DNA from: Ariolimax columbianus
Taxonomy: Eukaryota > Mollusca > Gastropoda > Stylommatophora > Arionidae
Assembly: GCA_036924085.1 (NCBI GenBank)
Contig: JAVGWX010000003.1
Location: 122,745,468-122,809,467 of the forward strand
Length of the DNA: 64,000 nt
Direction of reading: 5' to 3'
In this document: positions 10,681 through 21,484 of the stretch, in pieces
Layout of the letters: each line of letters opens with the position of its first letter
How positions within the stretch are numbered: position 1 is the first letter of the stretch
Notes under the pieces: generated by a model
What the model saw: only the letters and a program-made list of their open reading frames with translations
Databases searched by the model: none
What the model was told of the DNA's origin: nothing
Translations under genes and position numbers: made by a program

Positions 10681-11228
10681 GGAGGCGTGTTCAAATGAAA
10701 CCGGACCAAACTGCAACAAGCGAACATACGTGCGATGTGCACGATGACGTCACTTCTGGTGTAAACAGCAGATACCAACCGTCAAGTTTGCATAATTTCA
10801 TTATACTCGGACTCATAGTTTCCTCAGCAGACCGTCGAAAACATGGCGGGCGAATACGAAATTCGTCCAGAGTTGATACAGCGAGCGGTGATTCGGGTTC
10901 TAACAGTCGAAGGATGTCGACCAGTTGGCATTTGTCATAGAATGCAGGCAGTGTATGGTGACAAAAGTGTGTCGAAGACAACAGTGAAGAACTGGACAAC
11001 GGTGCTTAAAGAAGGACGTGAGTTAACGCAACAATATGCACCTGACCTGATCTCGGAAGATCTTTCGTTAACTCACGTCTTTCTTTAAACATCGTTGTCC
11101 AGTTCTTGACAATTTTTCAAACCTGACGGTTGGTATGTGTTGTTTACATCAAAAGTGACGTCATCATACGCATTCGTACATATCTTCACTTGTTGTAGTT
11201 TTGTCGGAGATCATTTTAACACGAATGG
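10681..11228 (+). mobile_element. Fold-back mariner-like element with long inverted arms and TA target duplication
   Basis: TA dinucleotides flank the element (10679-10680 and 11229-11230). The left end GGAGGCGTGTTCAAATGAAA and the reverse complement of the right end align for about 110 bp, sharing CAACAAG, GATGACGTCACTT and a ...GTTTACA... block. A second inverted pair (about 10986-11030 with 11068-11112) carries TTAAAGAAGGACGTGAGTTA and its complement. The right arm lacks the part between these blocks. The element is therefore a partial inverted duplication of a mariner 5' half. Confidence 0.8.
10843..11088 (+). pseudogene. Truncated mariner-type transposase N-terminus
   Basis: ATG at 10843 opens a frame whose first ~60 residues read like the mariner paired-type HTH: 'ELIQRAVIRVLTVEG', then 'VYGDKSVSKTTVKNW', then 'LKEGRE'. 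The usual family pattern here is '..YG.....S...V..W...FK.GRE'. The catalytic DD(34)D domain is absent because the frame runs into the inverted arm and stops at 11088. It would at most make a DNA-binding fragment of 81 residues. No function is claimed. Confidence 0.7.
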
Positions 11229-12544
11229 TAGTTGATAAAGTAAGAGTGAGACTCCATAAACATACATAGGCTCTTAACCTGGGGTTCAAGCACCTACTCA
11301 GGTTTTTATCCACTATGATAATAAAGTAGAAGCTAGCATATCAAACTGGTACATTGCTCTATTAGTTTTCTTTTAGTTTATTTGGGGTATCTGGGTAGCA
11401 GCGTGGTATGGTGATGGATTCACGTGGCTAAGGTACGGGGTTTGGTCCATATTATTTCACGTCCCATCGACTAAGCTGTAAATGGGTACCTGGTTACTAT
11501 AATGAAAGGAAAGACAGAAAGCGTTCTGCATACCCCGTTAAAACAAAAAATGGAGACCACATACAATGACGTCTCTAATACTTCATCCACCATGGTTGGT
11601 ATTATCGGACTAGTGAGTCTGTGGATTGTCTTCCCACATTAGGCAAAAGCCAGATATGTACTGTCCTGACATTAAGTAATTGAGGGGGTGCATTAGCAAC
11701 GGTCCAAGTTACCGAAGCCACGGTAGGGTTCACTGCGCTCATTCCCCGCCACCAATTGTCTGCTGGTTAGGCTGAGTGCTCCTAGGCTCTAGACCTGTGA
11801 CCTAAAGTTCCAGACAATTGGGTTGTCACATTGTGCCTTTACGATTGACCTCGATTGTCACGGTGCTGCAAATGCAGGTTCTCTTTTCCCAGGTATGTTC
11901 AGCTCGGTGCTGGTTCCTTCCTAACCACAGAGGGTGCATGTGTATTGTCCAATAGGAGACACATTTGTACAGATGGGTTACTAGTAAGGTTTTAAGAATA
12001 AAATCCTCATTATATAGTACCTTATCTACTAAGTTATACTGTAGCATAATGATAGTTCTGATAGGTGATGGGATAGGCGGTCAGAGCAGACTCATGTTGT
12101 TCATCCCCGATAGCAGTGTCTGTTATGGGACTACCTTTATCTTGTATTTATTCTCATTTGACTTGTACGTTGTACCCGACGAAGAACTTTTGGTCGTAAC
12201 TAGATTGTTATTTTGTGTATGTGCCTTGACCAAATTGAGTCATACTTGTTTATGTAATTATCCGCAGTATATTATCATTCCGCTACTAGAATATTAACAC
12301 ACACATGACACGTTGATAGGTCTCAGTCGTCCTTGAATTTGTGAAAACATTCGAATCTTTATTTGTCTCCCTTTAACTCGGTGCTCTTCAATATGGGCGC
12401 TACTGCCCCATAGCGAATGAAGTTAGCTTTCATGTGGGCGGTAGCAGAAGAATTGCACGAGTAAACAATAGCAGAATACCAGTAAACCAACAAAAATGCA
12501 AATTTTGAGAACCTGCGTTTTTCTCGTGCCAGCATACTCTGTGC
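11229..12544. other. Mostly unassigned stretch with one SINE-like module
   Basis: Around 11395-11520 a tRNA-like segment (GGTATGGTGATGGATTCACG, then CCATCGACTAAGCTGTAAAT and GGGTACCTGG) resembles modules at 35570-35740, 35825-35885 and 54420-54650, so it is probably an old SINE. The rest shows no coding, RNA or repeat signal. Frames such as 11965-12294 look random. Confidence 0.45.
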
Positions 12545-12915
12545 AAAATGGACAGTTATCCAAACCTCGAGTCCTTGGAGTGGAAATGTTATTTAAAGGT
12601 CCTCAGAATACAATGGACCAGAACAAAATGCAGACATTCGATAATAGTTGGTCATAGACGAGAAATGGTTCATACATTTTATCATGAAATTCAAAAATTA
12701 AAATACTTTGGCATTATCAAAAGACACCGGTCTTGAGCGAATGGTAATGGGATAGAGTCAGAGGCAGACCAAGCAGCCGATGGCAACACAATGTTAGTGA
12801 ATGCGTGGGCAGGACCAGAGCAGGCTGGATATTTGGCAAGAGATCGAGGTTTTTTTCAGACGGGCTGTGGTCGGAGCGACGTTCTGCAAAGAACATGCTA
12901 CATGATGATTGAAAA
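12545..12915 (+). mobile_element. LINE family H C-terminal fragment, decayed
   Basis: Broken plus-strand frames align to the 42-kb copy: 'KCYLKVLRIQWT' (KCYRRILRIPWT there), 'LKYFGIIKRH' (CKYFGHIKRHNG there), then 'EQAGYLARDRGFFQTGCGRS' and 'VLQRTCYMMI'. It ends in ATGATGATT. Frameshifts and stops separate these blocks. Confidence 0.7.
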
Positions 12916-13194
12916 CATCAAAAATGCAGACTCACATGAACGATCGCTGAGTTTTCTTCAGTTTAGATTTGAGTGAGCGTTAAGAAAAATTTGCGGTCAC
13001 GAAAGTTATAAAACTGGGCGCCATGTATAAAAAGGTTGAACAGCACTAACTGAAATGTAAAGTGTCCTTTCATTATGAATCTAGATATTAAACCACATAC
13101 GTGTTAACAGTACCTGGGAACATTTTACTGATCACAATCATGATTGTATTTGTTTGAATATAGTTGATTTAATTTGCAGAGCTATGAGTTTATT

Positions 13195-13975
13195 GTTATC
13201 ATACAGCATGTTCTTTATAAAACGTTGCTCCCATCACAGCCTGTCTGAAAAAAAATTCATTCAGTTGTCAAAACTCAGTCAGATCTTTCTGACTCGAGAT
13301 TTTTGACATTTTGACTCGAAGGACTCGATTCTTTCTCTAGCAGTTTTAGTAATCGTACTTGATTCGCAGCCATATGCTGCTACAGGAAAAACACAGGCTC
13401 TCAAGACTTTCACTTTTGTCGTTTTGTTGGTATTCTGCCATAATTTCTTCAGGCTGTTTAGACTCTGCATTGCCATGGCTAGTCTTTTACTGATTTCTTT
13501 GAAGCAGTCGCCATTTTTGTCAATTCTGGAGCCCAGCTATTCAAAATGCGGGACCTGATCTATTTCCTTACCACCCACTGTAAATTTATATTAACGTGTT
13601 TTGTCCGTGATCATTATCTTTGTTTTATTTATGTTTATAAACAGGTTTTGATCTTTACTGTGTTCATTTACGGATAAAAGTAGCTGCTCTACTAGCCCTT
13701 CTACACTTCTTCATAGTATCACTGTCATCTTCGTATCGTATCACTGTCATCTTCGTATCGTATCACTGTCATCTTCGTATCGTATCACTGTCATCTTCGT
13801 ATCGTATCACTGTCATCTTCGTATCGTATCACTGTCATCTTCGTATCGTATCACTGTCATCTTCGTATCGTATCACTGTCATCTTCGTATCGTATCACTG
13901 TCATCTTCGTATCGTATCACTTGAATCTAGTAACCGCCAATCGTAAATGGATCGAAACTTTCAATGTTCTCATCA
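13195..13975 (-). mobile_element. LINE family H RT fragment carrying an internal minisatellite
   Basis: Read on the minus strand it follows the 42-kb copy: 'PFTIGG' at about 13955, the YADD region (replaced by the 22-bp array, 13718-13920), then 'LFININ' and 'INKDN.C', 'KRLAMAMQSLNSLKKLWQ' and 'VKVLRACVFPVAAYGCE' (13476-13360), 'ARERIESFESKC', and after a gap the 'QTGCDGS' terminus. Frameshifts show it is dead. Confidence 0.75.
13718..13920. repeat. 22-bp minisatellite inside the LINE RT catalytic box, about 9 copies
   Basis: The unit is ATCACTGTCATCTTCGTATC plus GT, repeated perfectly about nine times. On the minus strand the unit covers the codons equivalent to R-Y-A-D-D-T of the related copy at 42379-42400, here reading R-Y-E-D-D-S. 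The flanks on both sides are still LINE sequence in the correct order, so the array grew inside the element. Confidence 0.92.
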
Positions 13976-14360
13976 TTCTAATGTCTCATTATACATTCCA
14001 TATATATGTTGTATAGATATGGTGAGAGGAAACATCTATGTCTTACTCCCTTTTGTACTGCGAATCAATCTGATGTTTGCCAATATACTCGGACAGCGGC
14101 TTATTGATCTTGATATAATATTTCAATGATATAGATAATATGCACAGGAAAACCATTTTTTTTTCATGATGTTCCACAGATTCTGATGAATTTATTGCAT
14201 AACCTTCAAAATATTCGGAGAAATTTGGCAACATTAAAAAAACGGTAAAAGTTAGAAAGAAAAAAAAACAACCCACAAAATTCTGACAGAAAGTGGAAAT
14301 AGCGCCATTCATAAAATATATGTGTGCGTGCGTGTGTGTACGCGGGCGCACATATATGTG

Positions 14361-14364
<4 letters not shown>

Positions 14365-14452
<88 letters not shown>
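14365..14452. repeat. (TA)n microsatellite
   Basis: About 88 bp of perfect alternating TA follow a short TGTG/GCGC-rich lead. Open frames through it (alternating I and Y residues) are artefacts. Confidence 0.97.
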
Positions 14453-14458
<6 letters not shown>

Positions 14459-14783
14459 TGTACGTACAACACACATGCATAAATATTAATGGAGATTCTG
14501 TGACCTGAAAGTTGTGAACTTTGATTGTAATCACAACGTTTCATGTTCTAATCACGTTGTGCTCAGTATGACAGACCGAGAATGTCTCGGAATTATTCAT
14601 GATACGACCACTTCTTCCAGTCGACCCAGGTATGATTGAGTAACTGACGAATTCAAGGGACAATTTTGGAGCCGTCGTGAGAGCTACATAGTTTGTGTTG
14701 TCCTTGACATTTTCAACAATGAAAGGAACTGAGCCCCCATAGGGGCCCAAGTGCGATGAAGTCGGTTCTGTCAATCATTTTCC

Positions 14784-14785
<2 letters not shown>

Positions 14786-14847
<62 letters not shown>
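14786..14847. repeat. (AT)n microsatellite
   Basis: About 60 bp of perfect AT dinucleotides, the second such tract within 400 bp. Confidence 0.97.
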
Positions 14848-14850
<3 letters not shown>

Positions 14851-16504
14851 GAAGGTGAAACGTAGAGTTAGCGAAACAAATGGCTGGAGGTCTGGCAGAT
14901 ATCTACGCGCCGCACGAGTCTACAACACCAAACAGTAACAAACAGCAAGGATTCAGAGCACGAGAATGTCAAAGAAAGATATGCATTAGCGATGTTGCAG
15001 AAACACTACAGAGACAGGATTGCTAATAACAGCCTCTACACAACACACGTGACACACGAAAGGAGATTGCACCTTCCCGCGCAGCTACACAACGTAAGTG
15101 GGCAGATAAGATGAGACGAGATTCTGAGAAACGGTCAATACGGCTAACATGATCCGTAGGCTTCACCAGACTGCCAAATAAGTCCATGCCACGAAAAAGG
15201 TTAAGAATCGATCTCTGCTCTAATGGCCTAACACAGGCGAACCTCCTGTATTCGAAATCGTGTTTACTTTATGTCTCATCGAGTTCATTCCAAGGTCAAG
15301 TTCACCTGACAAGATGTACCTGGCTTTTGCTTGTAGCGATTCTGATTTTGGTAGACGGCCCTTCGTACCGGTTCGTTTCTCTATTGATTTCATGTGTAAA
15401 TTAATTGATGTGGATTTAGGGACTGAAACATGTCGTATTTTAACCTTAAATTGTTTTTGTTTTTACCCCATAGAACAGGACCGAGACATTACAAAATGCG
15501 TGACTCGTTTTTCGAAATGTGCTAGTACTCTTTTTGAATTCGAAATTAGCTACTCAAGTACTTTGAAATGATACATTTGTGTCCCTCGTGGCACCGGCGA
15601 TATCAGCCCTGAAAGCACGAGGCATGATTGAGTCTATAGAACGTTCAGAAATGCATATCGTTAAAATTTATATATTATCTTAATAATTCATTAATCCATC
15701 AACTTAAATGTTTGCGTGTGCCCCCATTTTCATGACGATGTTGATATATTATGCAGAAATATTTAGACTACACGGATTCATCAATACATACGTTTTATAT
15801 TATTTTCATGCAGCTCATAGTTATCGTACACAATACATTTTACAGTACGTCCATTAAGGGAGAGCACATTTAGAGCCGCATACGTATCTTATTTTGTCAG
15901 GGTATGGGTAAATGATTTGTTCTTATGAATTTGCATTACTGATTATACTATTTGGATTTCCAGTAAGAGCTTTGTGCTGAAACAAAATTATATAACAAAT
16001 GTTTTTATTTATGTGTCACTGTCTTTTTAAAAGTTGAATGTTATGTTCTAAGCTTCACGATAAGTTTATGTATGTATTCATTAATATCAATTTTGCTTTA
16101 AATATACACATAACGTGCTGACCCTATTCAAGATCGGTTGACTCAGATAGATTGATAACTTTTGTCGACTGACGGAATCGCAAACCATCTTTCTGCTAAT
16201 AATAATCTTCCTCCTTCATTTCATAGTCCTCACATTAAATCCAGAATTGTTTGTCAATGTCTGAGACGGCAGCCTATACAGATTTATTTCCATCTGATAG
16301 TTTGAACGATGTGTTATCACATGCTAACTGTGGTTTCACCTTTGACCAAGCTAATTCTATAGGATTTTAGCGTAAATGGTATGGTGGCAACCTTAACCAC
16401 ATATGACAGAGTTCCTGGATTAGTTTATCTATGTAACGTATTTATCATGCGTGTATTATTTACAAGTGACGATTCTGATCTGAGGTGCATTTCCGTAAAT
16501 TGAA
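14848..16504. other. Unassigned AT-rich stretch
   Basis: No supported exon, RNA gene or repeat family was found. The plus frame 15260-15568 (103 codons) has no splice context or recognisable motif and is probably chance. Confidence 0.5.
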
Positions 16505-16727
16505 TGTGTTTCTTCGTTTAGTCACAGTTTGATCTCGTGCTTAGATGAATGTGTTTCTTCGTTGAGTCAAAGTTTGATCTCGTTCTTAGATGAATGTGTT
16601 TATTCGTTGAGTCAAAGTTTGATCTCGTGCTTAGATGAATGTGTTTCTTCGTTTAGTCACAGTTTGATCTCGTGCTTAGATGAATGTGTTTCTTCGTTTA
16701 GTCACAGTTTGATCTCGTGCTTAGAAC
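16505..16727. repeat. 45-bp tandem repeat, 5 copies
   Basis: The unit contains GTGTTTCTTCGTTTAGTCAC, AGTTTGATCTCGTGCTTAGA and TGAAT. Because the period is a multiple of three, one frame stays open and repeats a 15-residue peptide (16529-16771). This is a property of the array and not evidence of a gene. Confidence 0.92.
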
Positions 16728-17469
16728 ATGCTGGTCTCTATACCATGTCTTCCATTGCCGCTGCTGTATGGTAGGAAACATTGGTTGTTCATTACCAGAC
16801 AGGAGGGTCTATCTAATGTGGCCATTCATTTCTGAAAGATAGTTCCGATTGTCCACGTACAAGTTCACCATTCTTCAACAGTTCATTATGTCTGCTACCT
16901 GCATTGTCTATTACTAGTTGCTGTCATTTATTACTTGTACAATTCTCTTTATATTCCCATATATAGATTGTCATTCCGTTTCATTAGTATAGCGTGCATT
17001 TATCCACTTCTCATCTACACACATAATATCTCAATTTTCTTTTCCTAATTCTATAATTTCCCGTAAATATTTACTTCTAATAGCAGCCAATGAGTCTTTT
17101 TCACAAATGCTATTTCTACCATCTGTAGTAAGCTTGTGGAAAAAACGCAACAAAAATGGCGCCATAACTGGCTGCGGGTCTACATTGTTTTAGTTCATTA
17201 TGGATGCCGCCAGACCACGGATTTACCTGGAATTTACACTAGTCGACGATTTACATATGTGTTCACGGAAACGTGTTGTTTTCCATTTGGACTGGTTAAT
17301 TCGTTCTTTTTTTTCGTGATTTCTTCCATTTGATTATCCTGGTCTGGACATTGGCTTTATGAATAGCACTACGCTTAAACCTGTATCGTATTTCACGGCC
17401 TAGTTCACGAGGCTGAACTTCACGACATTGGCGCTCTTCGCCATAGCTGCAAGCAGTCAATTTTGATGT
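16728..17469. other. Unassigned stretch
   Basis: No repeat, exon or RNA gene can be supported. Confidence 0.5.
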
Positions 17470-17800
17470 GTGATTTAGACACGACTATAATGGACTGAAC
17501 ACAGCCGGAGGCGATATGCCAAACTCACTCACACGCTGAGTTACGACCTCTTTTGATTATGGGAAAGGCATGACACACAACGTTAGATGTCATCCCCCTC
17601 CGCTGTCTTGCGGGATACCTGTTTCAGGGAAAGGTTTCAGGAGTAACCCTCAGAAAAAATCCGCATACTGTGCTATCTCCAGTCGTCTCGATAAATATCT
17701 TGCCACTAGATAAGGGTAGCTCAGGACCAGAGAGTGAGGTTGACAGAAGGCGCCGTTTCGGCCACACTTTAATCCAAATCGCCGCGCAAGTCACTCATTT
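17470..17800 (+). mobile_element. SINE family K, copy 1 (old)
   Basis: The right part (17665-17800) matches 56735-56850: TATCTCCAGTCGTCTCGATA, then CAGGACCAGAGAGTGAGGTT and ACTTTAATCCAAAT-type blocks in the same order and spacing. The head is poorly preserved here. The 56-kb copy has a tRNA-like head. A short ~60-bp duplication follows at 17810-17955 (AAGAAAAGACT... and CATCAATTGTG repeated). Confidence 0.5.
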
Positions 17801-18349
17801 CAGCGGATACAGCAAGAGAAAAGACTCCACACGGCTGACAAAGAGAGTAGTTTTCATCAATTGTGATGGACAAACATCATGGACACAGCAAAAGAAAAGA
17901 CTGTCCACACGGCTGAACAAAGAGAGTAGTCTTCATCAATTGTGTTGGACAAACATCATCATCAAGATGCAGAATATGGAGCCAGTATCGCTTACATTTT
18001 TGCATAATGTAGTTTCAGAGATATTAGTGTCGTTGGTCTTTTCAATTTCCTAGAGTCAGTGCTTCTTTAGAATCCAACATTCCATACATTTCTCGTTTAA
18101 TAAATGCTTTGTCAAAGCGATCAACTTTTATATTCCTTGGTCTCCGGGTGAATTTATAGAATGACTATCATGTTCTAGTGTCCAGTGTGAGAATGTCCTG
18201 TCACTAATACCTAAGACATGCATTTTTCTTTACTGTAGGTTTGAAATTCGATGAAGCAGACTTCTTTTAACTGGACACTAGAAATACTTATACAATTTAA
18301 CTGCTATTGTTTTAGTGTAACTAATTTAATTTCCAACGACATTTAAATA
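17801..18349. other. Unassigned stretch with a ~66-bp direct duplication
   Basis: The block ACAGCAAGAGAAAAGACT..CATCAATTGTG..GGACAAACATCAT occurs twice (about 17810-17880 and 17880-17960). No other feature was seen before the mariner terminal repeat. Confidence 0.5.
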
Positions 18350-19094
18350 CGAGGGGAGTTCACGTCAAACCGGGACGTTTTGTTCTAGTTCTACCTGAAT
18401 GTGTTATAGCATGCTGGAACTACTATCATTAGTTAGGGGTACTTCGAACCTATTGCTGCTAAGTGGCCCACTTGTCAAGGGCCAGTCACGTGACAGATAA
18501 ATAAAAATGGCGTACACCACTGTTAGTGCTTGCATGGAACAGCGTGTTGTAATAAAGTTTCTTGTGAAAAAAGACGTGAAACCTGCGGAAATTTACAGAA
18601 GACTGCAATCACAATATGGTGATGAGACATTCAGCCGCAGTAAGATATTTGAATTGGAGTAAAGTTTTAGAGAAGTCCGATAAAACGGTCTGGTTTGATC
18701 ACAAAGGGCGTCATTCCTCTGCAAGACGACGCCCAACCTCATACAGCTCATTGCACTGTGTGCCATCTACATTAACTCGGTTGGGAGGTATTGATTGCCC
18801 CATCCACCTTACAGTCCAGACCTCGCTCCAAGCGATTCCCACCTGTTTGGACCTCTAAAATAATTCTTGGAGGTCAGCATTTTAGCAATGATAACGAAGT
18901 GAAACAGGCTGTTTTTGGGTTGTTTCAGACATACTGATAAATTATTCTGCGCTGAAGTTTTTCAAGCATTACTTAAACGCTGAGATAAGTGCATAAACGT
19001 TGCAGGAGATTAATTTTTTTTAAAATCACATTTTGATCACTTAAACATTTTTTACCTCACGAAAAAGGTCCCGGTTTGACTTGAACACCCTTCG
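18350..19094 (+). mobile_element. Internally deleted mariner transposon with terminal inverted repeats
   Basis: The ends are CGAGGGGAGTTCACGTCAAA (left) and, reverse-complemented, CGAAGGGTGTTCAAGTCAAA (right), both continuing CCGGGAC. The element is flanked by TA on each side (18348-18349 and 19095-19096), the target duplication of Tc1/mariner elements. At 745 bp it is shorter than a typical mariner (about 1.3 kb), and the coding region lacks the middle. Confidence 0.88.
18507..18960 (+). pseudogene. Mariner transposase pseudogene (HTH part and C-terminal scrap)
   Basis: From ATG 18507 the frame reads a mariner HTH: 'MEQRVVIKFLVKKDVKPAEI', 'QSQYGDETFSRSKIFE'. It then breaks by an apparent one-base insertion at about 18655 where the family has 'EW'. 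A short 'KTVWFDHKGRHS' and a later 'HFSNDNEVKQAVFGL'-like C-terminal stretch (about 18880-18925) remain. The region with the first catalytic aspartates is deleted. It is not functional. It could be a substrate for a related transposase because both terminal repeats survive. Confidence 0.8.
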
Positions 19095-19096
19095 TA

Positions 19097-19990
19097 ACAA
19101 TGGCACTATATACTATATATCTCTGTTACGCCTTCACACAATGAAAATAATTACTCGTATGATAACGACTTAGTGCCCTCGCCTCTCTCACTTTGTGACG
19201 TGTCTGGATTCATTCAGTGCAGTAACAGTTGACGTTTACAATTTTCCATGAAAACACGTGCAATATGAAGGTCCTTGCCCACATATCGCCATGAGTTACT
19301 GTAAATCTATAAAATGTTATCCAATTCAAACATACGTTTCTTTATATACCCCAAATAGCCTAAAATTAATCCTGATTACTTCAGTTGACTGTAAAAAAAT
19401 ATGGCATAACGTCGATCATACAGTAGCTAACAATATATATTTTCATAAATTTATATCTAATAATTGCTGAGAATGTATAATTTTTCAGATTCTTCTGAAC
19501 GTATTATAGTAGGTTAAGGCTGGCCTTACATTGGAGCCAAAACAAAATACATGCCACAAAACACAACCTTCGGATATATTTTAAAATTACAAAATATAAG
19601 GTGCATTTCAGAATGGCAAAACATGAGAATGAATTTTGCAATAACGGAGCATACATATGGATGTTCACATCGACAAAAAGTTAGGATGAATTTAGCATTG
19701 CCGAAACATGATAACGTAGCAGATTCCACTTTTTGCCCTAGGGTTATTCTAACTTAGAACATTATCACACTCATCCACATCATTCCTGACCACACACTGC
19801 AAATAATATATCACACAGCAGATGGCATATTTATTATATAATACTCATACCAGAAAAATGAGTAGTGAAATAACAAACACAATACAATACATATCATCTT
19901 TACTAAATATTCCTATATTTTATATATGTTAATATAAATATTAACTGAAGCGGAAATTTTAAGCATTAGCTATTGATGGAATTCCCAACT
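19097..19990. other. Unassigned AT-rich stretch with a degenerate ATTTTGCAAT-type repeat
   Basis: Between 19540 and 19740 there are loose repeats of a motif like GAATTTTGCAATAACGGAGC. Similar loose units return at 20740-20930, so the sequence between them may be an insertion. The remainder shows nothing. Confidence 0.4.
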
Positions 19991-19999
19991 ATCTAAAAC

Positions 20000-20672
20000 C
20001 CAGTTCTATTGCCTTACTCTCATCACACACACATCTCTTTAACTGCATCCTCAACACACCATATCAAAAACTTCCTCACTCAAATCTCCTCAGTTGGGCG
20101 ATCTGGACATACCTCGTTCACAATGTGTCCTGCTCACAACACACGTTCAGATTATCTATTAATGGAAAACTCACACACCTATTTGAGCGATCCTGTTCGA
20201 TCACTAACATTCGTCCAACAGTCTCTCAATCGCTCCTCTATCAAATCGGTAAGCTAAACGGACTCCTATCTACAGTCACTCATTCGCTCTCCTGCCCTCT
20301 CCATCCAGCCTCTCTCATCCAGCCTCCTGATCTCAACTTTGACTAGTCTTATATACACTCAATCAGAATCAACGCTGACCAACGGACCCCAGTGGGATGG
20401 CTCTATTCAGTCGCCATTGGAACGAAATACTTTGCACACCTGTCACTCACCTATAGCAGCAAGCTCCGCTACCATCTCATCTGTCACTCATTCTCCCCCT
20501 ACCCAAATCGGAACGCCAGTGGTCAGCTCCCACCTGTCCACATTCTTTGCCCCAACTCTGTTTTCCTTTGTTGAGATGGTGAGTGACCTAGGCATGCCTT
20601 CAGGTACCTTTGTTCAGCAACCACATCACCCCTGTCCTAAACTCTCGTGCTCCAGCGGGAACTGTTACAATA
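20000..20672 (+). repeat. Dispersed repeat family N, copy 1
   Basis: The right end matches 57765-57870: 'CAGGTACCTTTGTT', 'CACCCCTGTCCTAAA', 'TGCTCCAGCGGGAACTGT' then TACA. It is C/T-rich and non-coding. The ..TGTTACA end could belong to a solo LTR, but no matching TGT start or primer-binding site was found, so the type is left open. Confidence 0.4.
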
Positions 20673-20739
20673 ATTGAATTATGCATTGATAAAACGAGGA
20701 AAAAAATTGTACATTAACAAATAATACAGATGAGTTTTA

Positions 20740-20932
20740 CATTGACAAAACATGCATATAAATTTTGCGCAGATTTAAAAAAAAAAAAATTAGAATTTTG
20801 CGAAGACAAAAACAGAGTTGAATTTTACTATGACAAAGCGTGCGTATGAAATGCATAAAACAAATTAATGCATTTTACAATGTCCAAAATAGGTAATTTT
20901 GCAACGACAGATAAAGGGATGAATTTAACAAT
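20740..20932. repeat. Degenerate short tandem repeat
   Basis: Diverged units contain GACAAAACATGCATATAAAT and TTTTGC, with large variation in length. The same word set is seen at 19540-19740. Confidence 0.5.
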
Positions 20933-21131
20933 ATTCATCTTCTTCATCATTCACTCTCAAACAATCACGTTTATATGTTCCCATCTCCATACTGTTACGT
21001 AACTCTTATATTTATTATCGTCCGTACCGTTCATAGCGATATAACCTTCGTTACCATCGAGTGGTCTCGCGCTAATGTACCTTATGTATGGTCTTGACTC
21101 TTTGAGCCACTCAACTCTTGTCTGATCTTTC

Positions 21132-21484
21132 TTTAGATACCATTACCCAACACTATGCCAGCATGCTGACTTTAGATAACATTACCCAACACTATGCCAG
21201 CATGCTGACTTTAGATAACATTACCCAACACTATGCCAGCATGCTGACTTTAGATAACATTACCCAACACTATGCCAGCATGCTGACTTTAGATAACATT
21301 ACCCAACACTGTGTCATCATTCTGACTTTAGAAAGCATTACCCAACACTATGCCATCATGCTGACTTTAGATAACATTACCCAACACTATGCCATCATGC
21401 TGACTTTAGATAACATTACCCAACACTATGCCATCATGCTGACTTTAGATAACATTACCCAATACTATCCCATCATGCTGACTG
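21132..21484. repeat. 39-bp tandem repeat, about 9 copies
   Basis: The unit contains TTTAGATAACATTACCCAAC, ACTATGCCAGCATGCTGAC. The period is a multiple of three, so the frame 21118-21573 stays open and repeats 'TLDNITQHYASML'. No splice or domain evidence makes this a gene. Two sub-variants (GCCAGC and GCCATC) are arranged in blocks, first GCCAGC and then GCCATC. Confidence 0.93.

Noticed and set aside
10843..11088. Host gene starting 'MAGEYEIRPEL'
   Set aside because: It is inside TA-flanked inverted repeats and matches a mariner HTH, so it is transposon-derived.
13718..13920. CRISPR-like regular repeats
   Set aside because: There are no spacers. The units are directly adjacent and the flanks are a LINE. 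The same holds for all other arrays in the window.
20000..20672. Solo LTR of an LTR retrotransposon
   Set aside because: It ends in TGTTACA, but no matching TGT start, target duplication or primer-binding site was found. Kept only as a dispersed repeat.
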